From Anastrepha obliqua (taxonomy: Eukaryota > Arthropoda > Insecta > Diptera > Tephritidae): a stretch of 64,000 nt of DNA. The position numbers and the translations under genes are program-made. This document shows positions 13,201-25,200 of this stretch, piece after piece; positions within the stretch are counted from its first letter, which is position 1, and each line of letters begins with the position of its first letter. Below the pieces are notes generated by a model. It had not been told where the DNA came from. It saw only the letters and a list, made by a program, of their open reading frames with translations, and did no database searches. The stretch lies in contig NC_072892.1 of assembly GCF_027943255.1 (NCBI RefSeq), positions 18,313,792 to 18,377,791 of the forward strand, written 5' to 3'.

Positions 13201-16200
13201 GATTTATTGTCTAATAATTTAGCATGACGTTATTGGAATTCACCCTTAATTAACTTTGGGTTCCACTATTTACACACATTAATAAAAGTGGGTAGGGAGA
13301 AAAGAGAGCTACTTTCATATCCGCTACATTACAAACGTCACAGTTTGCGTAACGCAGATAAGAGTAAATTATTTTCTGATCTGACATGCTGTTATATTTA
13401 TACAGCATTTTCTTATTTTCCAATAAGTTTTAATAAAATTTCAAAATTATTCAACTTTTATTTACTTGATTTCCATAGAAATCATATGTACGCAAATATG
13501 TATGTATGTATCCGGGTATAACCACATTCATCGATATCACATTAATATTTGTTGATTAAACTAACAAAACGCGCTGAATACAACAGTAGCAAAAGATGAA
13601 ATAACAATAGGCGACTGTGTTTTATTTGTGTTTTTGTTTGTATATGTGTTGTTTTGTTTGCGTATGCACATACATACATACATATGTATACCACTGTATA
13701 CGTAGCAACAGTTGTTGTATTGCAAACTGTTTTTTATTGTCTTTGCTTTGCTCACTGAGAACTGCGCATGAAGCAATTCTTTTGTTGTAAAAATTAATTA
13801 TTTGTGTACTACATACACATATACATATACATACATATATATACGTGTATAGAATAAATATGCATTGAGTGTACTACTCACCTTCTTTATCCATATCCTG
13901 CAGTGCTTACATATATTTATTTAATAAGCTTATTAATGGAATTTTTAGAACACGACACAAAAATTGTTAAGTTTTTCTAACCACATTCGCAACTGAAAGC
14001 ATCGACGATAACACACACCGAGTTGTTGTCGAATGTACACAGAACGACAACAAAATGACAAACCCAACGATGAGTACAGCAGGCACGAAGCCAGCACTCG
14101 TAGTTGCTGTGGCATAAAGTACGGCAAGTGTTGTTATCTCTGTCTCACCTGTTGGTTAGTTGGTTTGACTTGCTATTTGAGCGAAGTCACAATAGTGTAT
14201 TTGGTTTTAGGCACTCATGCGTACATACGTGCATATGTACAGTGTGCCACTAGTGATGCCAGAATGGAAACTTTGCACTTCATTTATTTATTAAACATAT
14301 TTTGCTTGATTTTGGCTATTACAACAACGCCAAAATATATATTTCTATAAGCTAAATAAAATATTTTGAGTGTGGAGGAAACTGGGGAACATTGACTGTT
14401 TCTTTAAGGATACTTATTAATTAATAAAATTGATTTGGAAAATAAGAGAATTTATTTATTTGAATCCTAATTTTCTTTCTTAATTTGTGTATGTATGGAT
14501 GTGTGCTATATTTATGTGCGTTTGAGTTCGTAGTACAAAAACATAATCAAAAAGTATTGATATCATTTTGGTGTGGGTAACAAATACATTTCGTTACTCA
14601 TCCGATGTTTTAATTATTTTACATTGTTTTGATTTTGTCGTGAGGTTTTCAAATTTCTGCAGGGAAAGAAAAACCAAATTGATTTTGCATTTGCCACAAA
14701 TATTTTCTTTTACAAAAATTTTAAATTATAAATAATTCTTTGCTTTTGTCATAAAAGTGAGAGTGTGGCGGTAAATACTTCCACATTTACATGCGAGGGT
14801 GAGCTGAAAAATTATTTTCCGGACGCAGAGCTGACGTTGCAATCAGCCATTATTAACTTTCTTGTCTAGATCCACGTACCATGACAGGTTTCAAGATGTT
14901 ATCTTGAGTAGTTTATTTATAAAGGGTGTTTTTTTTAGAGGTTAGGTTTTCAAGATGAAATAAAACGTATATAATTTAATGTTCTGGCCAAGAATTTAGC
15001 TTTATTATAAAGATAAGCGTTTGCCATTATGTTTTAAAAATGATTTCGGGCAAGTGGCCGCCGCAGCTGGCTCGAATAAATTCCAGCCGAGAGGCCCAAT
15101 TTTCGACCGCTTTTTGCAGCAATTGGGGCCGTATGTCAGCAATAACGCGCCGAATATTCTCTTCCAAGACGTCAATCGTCTCGGGCTTATCTGCGTAGAC
15201 AAGCGACTTCACATAGCCCCACAAGAAATAGTCCAGCGGTGTTATATCGCACGATCTGGGAGGCCACACCACAGGTCCACGGCGCGAGATAATGCGCTCA
15301 CCAAAAGTTTCCTTCAATAAATCGATTATTGCGTTGGCTGTATGGCATGTAGCGCCGTCTTGTTGGAACCAAAGGTCGTCCACATCAACATCGTCCAATT
15401 CAGGCACGAAAAAGTCATTAATCATGGCTCTATAGCGCTCTCCATTGACTGTAACATTTTGGCCGGCTTCATTTTTAAAGAAATATGGACCAATGACTCC
15501 CTCTGCCCATAGAGCACACCAAACAGTGACTTTTTGAGGATGTAACGGCGTCTCAGCAATGGCTTGTGGATTATGTTCACTCCAAATGCGACAATTTTGC
15601 TTATTGACATACCCATTCAACCAAAAGTGAGCTTCATCGCTGAACAAAATTTTCTTCGATGCGTCGCGCGAACCGAACCATTATTTTCGTAAAAAATTTT
15701 GCAGGATTTGCAAACGTTGTTCAGGTGTAAGTCTATTCATTATGAAATGGCAAACCAAACTGAGCATAAATCAAGTGACAGCTGTCAAAAAGACCATCTA
15801 CGAAAAAAGTAGTGCCAACTTGAAAACCTAACCTCTAAAAAAAACACCCTATAAATAATACTAAAATAAACATTTTGCGTGCTTTTATTAAAATGGATAA
15901 ATATGAATAATAACAGCCCTGTCATAAAGTTCTTCATTTTTGATGGATGAACTCCTAGTAAATTTAATCCGAAGTTGACAAAAGTGAGACTCTGCTCCTT
16001 CCATGTCAACCACTTACAAGTGGGCGTTTGAATTTAAAGATGGCCCAACGTCTCTCAGAGATCCACGTGAAGAACAGCCAGAAACCTCAACAACACGGAA
16101 AATCATCGGACAGATACCCTTGGGTACATCGGGAGAAAGAGTGCGAAAAATCATGCGCTTCGCTTCCAATGAAAAGGTTGAGAGGGTCGTAAATGGATAT

Positions 16201-19200
16201 GTTCAACCTCTCACTCTTGGAAAGGAATACTCAATTGAAAACACACTGGACCCAGCGTAGTGAAGTCAAGGGAAATTATATAGAAAAATAAAATCACTTT
16301 TTAGCCAAAAACCGCAGTCTTTCATTGTCAGGTCGAGAATTTCGCGCCTTATCCTCGTATGTAAACAATAACAGTAGTTCAGGCTAATAATGTTTGTTCT
16401 TAAATCAAATGCAATCGCAACTGAATGCAATCGCAATTCATTTTCTGTGTGTGATGGGTGTGGTTTCCATGTAAAAAAAAAAAAAACAACAATAAAAAAT
16501 AACTTTTCACCTATTCAATTAACGATTAATTTTTTAATAGATCTTACATACGAGCTGACGAAGAGTGTATATGATACACATACATACATGCACATATTTG
16601 AGTTGACAAAACAATAAAGACTTCCTTACTTTATTACTAACAGAGTTTTTCGACTTAGTTATACGAGGTGTGTTCAAGAAGTATCGCGAATTTTGAATTT
16701 TCGCAGGTTACGTATATTCGAATTTCGATTTTTTTGTCGCGATACTTTGGTACTCATGTCTCTCACTCATGCCGACGAGTTCGGCCATTTTGAATGTTCA
16801 GTTAATTGTTGATAGTGCAAGCAAACGTGTTTAGGCTCGTTTTCGATTTTTACCTATTCAAAAAGATGGAGCAAAGAACCTGCATCAAATTTTGTGTGAA
16901 AAACGAAATTAAGTGCGCGGATGCATTCCGAATGTTGACTCAGTGCGGTGTCATACGGAGAAGTTACTTTGGACCAAAGCAACGTTTATCGGTGGTACAA
17001 AATGTTCTCAGGAGGTCGAGAAGATGTGAACGAGGAAAAGCGTGCCGGACGTCCGAGCACTTCAACAACAGACGGAAAAAATTGATGAAGTGAAGAAATT
17101 GAATCACCGTTAGAGAAGTTGCTGAGGACCTAGCCATATCGATTGGCTCGAGCCATTCGATTTTTTTCAATGATTTGGGCATGAGACGGGTCGCCGCAAA
17201 ATTCGAACCAAAACTGCTCAATTTCGACCAAAAGCAGCATCGCATGAACATTGCTAATGAGATGTTGGACTCTGTCCGCGACGACCCAAATTTGCTCAAA
17301 GGGTCATAACTGGTGACGATGTGGAAAACAAAGCTCAATCATCTTAATGGAAGCTGCCGCACGAACCAAGACCAGACCGAAAAAAGCGCGACAAGTTCGG
17401 TCGAATGTAAAAGTTTTGCTTACCGTTTTCTTCGATTGCAGGGGCGTTGCGCATCATGAGTTCTTGTCACAGGGTAAAACGGTCAATAAGGGATATTACC
17501 TGCAAGCTATTCGCAATTTGCGCGAAGCAATTCGCCAGAAACGCCTGGATTTGTGGAAGAACAGAAATTGGCTCTTGCATCACGATAACGCCCAATGCCC
17601 CTGCCCACACATCGTTGGTTGTGCGCGACTTTTTGGCCAAAAACAACACACTAATGATGCCACAGACACCGCATTCCCCAGATCTGGCCCCCTGTGACTT
17701 TTTCTTGTTCCCGAAATTAAAGAGGCCCATGAAAGGACGACGCTACGCTACGATTGACGAGATAAAGACGGCATCGAAGGAGGAGCTGAACAAGATAAAA
17801 AAATGATTTTTTGAAGTGCTTCGAAGATTAGAAAAAGCGTTGGCACAAGGGCATAATATCTCAAGGGGATTACAAAATAGATATTAATGAATAAATAAAT
17901 AATTTTTGAAAAAAAAACACAAAATTTGCGATACTTTTTTAACACATCTCGTATAATTTATAACTATAGAAACATATATGTGCGTGTATATGTTTGTGCT
18001 GGGTTGCTGTTTGGAATTTTTTTCACATTTCCTTCTTTACGATCGGTCCCAATTCAGCGTATTTTTCAAAAACAAGCTTTAAACTTTTTTGCCGTCACTT
18101 AATTGCGTTAATATATTTAATTAATAATTTTAATATATTTATTTAATTTCTGAAGCCTATTAAATAGTTAAATCTTATAAACTAAGATTAAGTGATTACT
18201 TAAAAATTCTAAAAAGATGAAGTGTAAGTTTAGAAAAAGTAATTAGGTTGAAAATCTGTGAAAGAAGATAAGCGGATGGATAAACCTTTGCATAAAGCCA
18301 TAATCTGCAACGAATAGTCGAACATCTCTTAAGCTACGTGAAAAATTTACTATACTCTGCAGAAAGCACATGTTCTTCAGTCTTCAAGTGATTCTAGTTT
18401 CCGAGCCCAAGCATTTTAGAAAACACAAAAAGATTCCACACTAAAGCGCAGTACTCTCAAGTGGCTTCTTACTAGAGCAGTGTAGAGTTTGAGGATCTTC
18501 TTAGGGTTAGAGGATCTCCAAAAGCAGCAGCGTTCCAGTGCTTATTCCAATAGCTTTAGAAACTACATATCAAAATCTTACTGTCACAGTTGGTAGGTAG
18601 GTAGGTTAGATGGCAAGAGTAACCCAGGTGCACTACAAGTAACACTTACATGCCGTTTTGATAGCGTAATGTGGACCACTAGCTACGGAAAATTTTGGGA
18701 GGAGAAACCATCTACAGCCATCCAGTGCTTTTGATGTAGTGGAAGAGAGAAAAGGGAAATAGGCTGGGATGGCTCCTCAAACCATCCTCAAAGGGCACGC
18801 TAAGGAATCTCAAGCGCCTAGCTGCCAGAGCCGCACATTTGCAAATAAAAAGTTCAACAGTGTCTTTCTCTGCAGGATTCCCACAGCTTCTGCAATAGGG
18901 GTTGTACGGAAGTCCAAACTTTACCGCATGAGTTCTGATCACCCAATGACCATTGAACACCGCAATGAGTTTGGATATTGAATGTCGGGGGATTCCCATC
19001 ACCTTAAGCGTCCTGTTTTTGTCATATTGAGGCCATAGTGTTTTTGAGATAGCACCCGATGAGATAGACCTCCATTTGTCTGGCGCTTTTTTGAGGAAGG
19101 AGTTGTGCAGTTCGCCTTTAATACGGGTCAAGGGGACATCGATGTCTGAGATGGGGACAACTGACACCGGTTCTGTTGAATAGTTTGGGCCGCTGTAACC

Positions 19201-22200
19201 GCAGTTGGGCGCTCTCCAATTGTTTTCATCGAGCCTGGCGCCAAGATAAATGCGAAATATTATTGGAGAAAGTATTCTGGAGGTTGCTATGAACCCGTGG
19301 GCTGACAAATACTTTGGTGGCAGACCATGGACGTTTTAATAGGACTCGGCACCGTCTCACAAAGCTCGAGTGAACCAAGAATGGCTAAAAAACAACGTTC
19401 TCTTACTGCATAACGTCCACACAATGGCTCTCAAATTCACCAAACGCGAATCCAATGGATTATTTTCTTTGTGCCGTTTTGGAGCGCTAGGTCCGAACTA
19501 AAAGATTCACCAGTCTCGAGGCGGTGAAAAAAGCAATTGTCCACGAGTGGGTCAAATTATCTGCAAGTCACATTCGGGCAGCTTGCGATTCGTTTTTGGA
19601 CCATCTCAAGGCCATAGTCAAAGCAAAAGGTGGTCATATCGAGCAAAAGTAAATTGATTCTTAATTTTGTATCATTTTTTAAAATTTTGTACTTTGAGTT
19701 GAATAAAAGTAATTTTCCAAACTAAATGTATGGCATTTTTAATTGGTTCCACTTTGAGTGCCGGACCCTGTAAAGATTCCTTAAGCATCGTAACTTATTT
19801 GTGTCAGTGTCGAGTGATGCTAGGATGCTTGTCATGTTTCACTGTGTTGTGAAAATCTGGCCGAGGTATTGATATTCTATAAATATAATGAAGTTATAGA
19901 TACAACGAAGAATTTGTTCAATCCCTACAACTGATCGAGGTATCACTGTACTTATCATGTAAGCTAGACATAATATGTAATATAATTCAGCAAAATATCT
20001 AAAGCTATGATTATAAATAAAATGCCTGTAAATCATGTCGCATTTATGGGAAGGATGCTTTTCTTTTTATTGAATGTTAAAATTAAATATTTTTTTTTGT
20101 AGATAACCAATCAAATGATAGAAACCTGCAAATCCTACATCACTTGTCGCAGCAAGGAGACGATTTGGTCGCAGGATCGCAATGTTATACGCACCAAGTT
20201 AGGCAATTGCATTAAGCTAAATCACATCTATCACGAAACTTACTATACCGTTAGAGAGCAACCATTTTTACCCAATCAAACACCGTTCGGCTTCTCGGAA
20301 AACTTCGTTTTCGGAAAGTTTGACACATTTTGCGATCGCCTATCGAAAATTATTTCCATGTTTAATCTAATCGACGATTACAACCATTTGTTCGAGCGTC
20401 GCTTGGAGGGCTTACTGTTGGGCGAAACTCTCCAAGATGCCAGCAATCATTTTGAGGAAGCCAAAAAAGAGATCCTCTCGAAGAAATACGATTACTTGGA
20501 TCACCGCAATGGTGAATTTAATGAAGATTTCGAACGCTTCATGAACAAAACCGATACGCTGAAAGACACCATCGCCACACTAATCGAGACCAATTTTGAC
20601 ACTGTGTGGGAGACGCCACAATGTATACGATTTCTCACACGATTCGAGAAAGTCAGCGAGAAGATACCGCTCAGTAAAATGGACGAAAAATATGTGCGCA
20701 TCATAAAGTATGTGGATAGGGAAGTTGACCGAGTCAATAAGATGTTTAAGAAACAGCGCGACGATCCACCCGTCTGCAGAAATTTCCCTCCAATCGCCGG
20801 CCGCATACGTTGGAGCCAAGCCTTGGATGCGCACATGAAGGAACTGATGGACGCAGTATTGGATCATCAGGTGCTCAGCGGTCTCACCTTGACAAAAGAT
20901 TTGGAGAATCGTTACAATAATGTGACAGCAATGTTAAAGGAATACGAAGAAGAGATCGTATCCATTTGGTTGGATCAGGATGTAGGTCTTCAGCAGCTCA
21001 CCAGTGAATGTTAACTGATTTTTGTGCATTTTTACCATTCAGGTTAGCGTAGCCGATGCTTGCCTATTACAGCCACTCTTGGCACTGCAAGGCGAACGTT
21101 TAATCGTCAATTTGCATCCCACTATACCGTTGCTCATACGTGAAGCAAAAATGCTGGCCAAATTAAATATTGAATTGCCAATTGTGGCCGCGACGCTGAT
21201 GAGCCGCCAGAAGTACTTCACTACCATACAAGACTCATTAAATGTAGGTAAACGGTATTCTATTTGGCGATTTCCATTATGAAATTTTCGTTTTCGTTTT
21301 TGTTGCTTTGTTGCTTCGTTTGTTGTGCGTTTTGTTGTTTATAGTGTTTGATCAAAATGTTTTTGACAACTGTGCGTGCCGTAAAATTGGAAGTGCGTCC
21401 ATTGTTTCTGCCACAACTGGTGCGTCTGACAGCGATGCTGAAACCTGGCCTACACACCATAAATGTAAGTTGGAATTGTGCCATTGCATATCTTAGACGG
21501 TCTGTCTTTCATGCTTTAGCAGTTGCCATTTGCGGAGCAGCAAATTCAATTAAACTTTATAATAAGTCTGTGCTCTCTGTGCAGACATACAGAACTTTGT
21601 ATTCTCTGATGATTTTGTGTATTTTTGATCTAAAGTGGACTCATCAAAATTGGACGGAATTCTATGAGCGTTGTAAACGCGCCATCGAGACATTCAATGT
21701 GCTGGTTGCACGTGTGCACGACATCTACTCCAACCGCATCTTAAATGTGCTCATGTGGATGCAGGATGTCTCGTTACAAGTCTTGCCTGGAGGTAAGACC
21801 ACATATAATTATTTCTTACAAACGTATGTATGTATGTTTTGAAATAAGTTTTAGCAAATGTTTGCCAATCCATAGATACATACGTACGTATACATACACA
21901 TACCATACATATGCACCTACACATGCACACTTGTAGTTTATTACCTCAAGTTTTCTTTTTGTACTAATTTAGAGGACGAAATTTGGACGGTGGAAGAGTT
22001 TTTGGAGAAAAGTGAAGACGCCTGCAGGTGAGTCAGCAAATTAGTGTAAATGTGATGTTTTTTTATATTTTTTTTATTATTTGAACTGTTGTTTCTTTGT
22101 CAAATGGCGCTAAAATTTTTAGACCTAATATGATATCAAAAGAAAAGTGCCTCAACACTCAAGGCTCAATAGCTCGGTAATGAAACTAACAGAAATATGC

Positions 22201-25200
22201 CGATCAACGATGAGCCAGATTTGCTTAAAAGGGTCATAACTGGTGACGAATCATGGGTATATGCTTGTAATATCGTAAGCAAAGCCCAATCGTCCCAATA
22301 GAAGAGAGTTCAGGAGAGCAGAAAGATTGTAGGAAATCGCCGAACACGCAAAACATTTGCCTTATTTCAGGGGTGAGAGGTAGTCAGAATGTTCAAAAAA
22401 TTGGACTTTTTTGCATTTTTTTTTTTCAAAGTATAATATCTTAGAAATATTAAAAATTTGAAGTGAATCCGAGAAATACTTTTCCAACAACAACAACAAT
22501 TCAGCAACATTCAAAAATTAACAAAGGGCGCTCGCTAGATGCTTGATTTTAAGTTTAGTAATGCCCACCTTGCATTATAAGACGGAATCGGATCAGTGAA
22601 GTTCAAAGATCTGAGTGCAAAACAGAGAAATTTCTTTTGAATACGTTCAAGTCTATTGATGTGGCACTGATGATAAGGCCTCCAAATAAAAACGGCATAC
22701 TAAAACTTGGATCGTACTAGTGAAGTAAATAGTGACTTCAAAGTCGGAAGCAAACCGCCGAATGAAGGCAAGTGTAGAATGCGATTTGGCGATGACAAAA
22801 TTTAAATGACTAAGAAACTGAAAGGTGGAGTCGAAGATTACTCCCAAATCGGTCATTTCATTAAGAGTATTTAGGCGCGAGTACATTATAAAATATTTTT
22901 TTTTTTTTTTTTTTAACTTTATTTTGTATTCTGTCTATACTTACAATTCTTAAAAGACATTTTACAAATATTTGGTTACATTTAAGAGTGGCTTTGATTA
23001 TAGTATTAAAGAAATATTTCCAGTGAAATATTCTTTCTAATAAATAATTCAATATTTTATAGATGGCTCTTGGACGAGCTGAATTGGTGTTTTTCTTTTC
23101 AACCTTAAAAAGACACATGATGGTGACATGAGGGTAGAGGCCAGTTCATTTGGGTGCGATTGAAGTCGATTTCGGTATTTACTGGTTACATTTTGTATTT
23201 CCTCTTTTATTGAAGGGATGTCTAAGTCCCGATGAATTTGGGCATTTGTCACGTACCACGGAGCGCTGACTAGGGTGCGTAGAGTCTTGGACTGAAAACG
23301 CTGCAGGATTTCCAAGTTTGAATTTGACGCAGTACCCCACAGTTGGATTCCGTAAGTCCAGACTGGTTTTATCACAGATTTGTAGAGGATAAGTTTGTTG
23401 TCCATTGAGAGGGTGGATTTGCGGTTTAGCAGCCAGTACATATTACGAAATATTAAACCTAGAGCTTTGCTTTTTGTAAAGATATGCGTTTTTCACGTAA
23501 GCCGTTTATCCAAATGAATGCCTAGGTATTTAGCACTATCACATTGCGGAATTGGAACACGGTTTAAGTTGATTTGTGGGCAGGTGGTTCTTTTTGTGGT
23601 AAAGGTGACGTGTTGAGATTTATGTTCGTTTACTTTCAACCGCCAGCTCCGGAGCCATTTGGAGATTTTATTTATGCTTATTTGGAGCATATAAGAGGCT
23701 TCTACGGGATCCACAGCTGTCGCCATAATAGCGGTGTCATCGGCAAAAGTGCCAGTTAGTACACCTTTTGTGGTTGGCAGATCGTATGTAAAAATTAAGT
23801 ACAGGATTGGACCTAATATACTGCCTTGTGGGACCCCAGCTTTAATTTGTTGGAAATTGGAAATTTCATTTTCGTAATTTACGTAGAACATTCGTTGGTT
23901 TAGATATGATTTAAGGAGCAAATAGGCATTTAGTGGTAATTTCTTTTTTATTTTAAAGAGTAGGACTTGGTGCCACACTCGGTCGAAGGCTTGTGATATG
24001 TCCAGGAAAACTGCTGAACAGATTTGTTTTCGGTCGAGCGCTGTTTGTATTTTTTCGACAAGTCTATGGACTTGCTCAATTGTCGAATGCTCATTCCTGA
24101 AACCAAACTGATGTTTCGGAATTATTTGTTTGCGTTCGATAAAAACCATTAAACGTTTAAGGAAGATCTTTTCAAAAACTTTTGACAGTATTGGTAGAAG
24201 ACTGATAGGGCGATAGGATTTCACTTCATCGCCTGGTTTTCCTGTCTTGAGCACCATTTTAATTTCTGCTACTTTCCATTGAGCTGGGAAAATGTTTCTG
24301 GTTAAGCACGCATTAAACAAATGGGTAATGAAATTATAGGGTTCAGGAGGTAGTTTTTTGAGAATTTCGGCCGTGATGCGATCATATCCTGGTGCCTTGT
24401 GATCTTTTAGCTTTTTAATAGTGCTAACTATTTCACTTTTGGTGAACTTTTTCATTGGTAACTCCATTTGGTAGGGCTCGTTTAAAAAGGCAGCAACAGT
24501 GCTGTCAAAACAAAGATCACCTTCAGTATCGTTTGGTGCAAAAATATCTTTTAGATATTTAGAAAAAAGCTCAGATTTCTCGATTGCGGTTTTCGCCCAT
24601 GAACCATCTTTTTTACGAAGTGGAGGACGGTGCTCTTTTGTGGTACTTACTTTCTTGCTGACTTTCCACAGGGAATAATTGGTGAGGTGTGTTGGTTCCA
24701 AACCCCAAACTGCCTCATTTCTTTATCGTGTTTCTCTTTTAATAATAATTTTATTTCTTTTGATAATTTGTTAAAACGGCTTTTATATTCAGGAAATCTT
24801 GTTTGTTGCCATATTTTTCTTGCCTGGCGTTTCTCTTTCAGTTTGTTTCTTAGGAAGATACCGATGTTTGAATTTCTTTGTGGACGAGTATGAGGACTCA
24901 CATGAGTGGTGGATGACCACGCTGCATCCTGGATGTATTTTGTTAGATATTCGGTAGCCTCGATTATATCTTCCTCGTGTTTTAGAGCAACTTTTATGCC
25001 GAGTGTCGACGTCAAAATGGTTTTAAATTGAGTCCAATTTGTACGGCTGTTGGTAAGTTGGCAGTTTTGGGGCCTATTTTCGAGTTTATCATTTATTGTG
25101 ATTATGATTATAAAATATGAGGTAGAGATTAAATGCTTTGACTTGAAAAATTACTCATCAGAGCATTTCTTAACATTTAATTGAAGTAAAGGGTGGTTAA

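Noticed and set aside
13945..14127. A 60-codon minus-strand ORF upstream of the nested gene
   Set aside because: No recognisable motif; it is more likely 5' UTR of the nested gene.
16003..16260. An independent 85-codon gene
   Set aside because: Its first part matches the mariner linker region and its end the mariner C terminus, so it is an internally deleted mariner.
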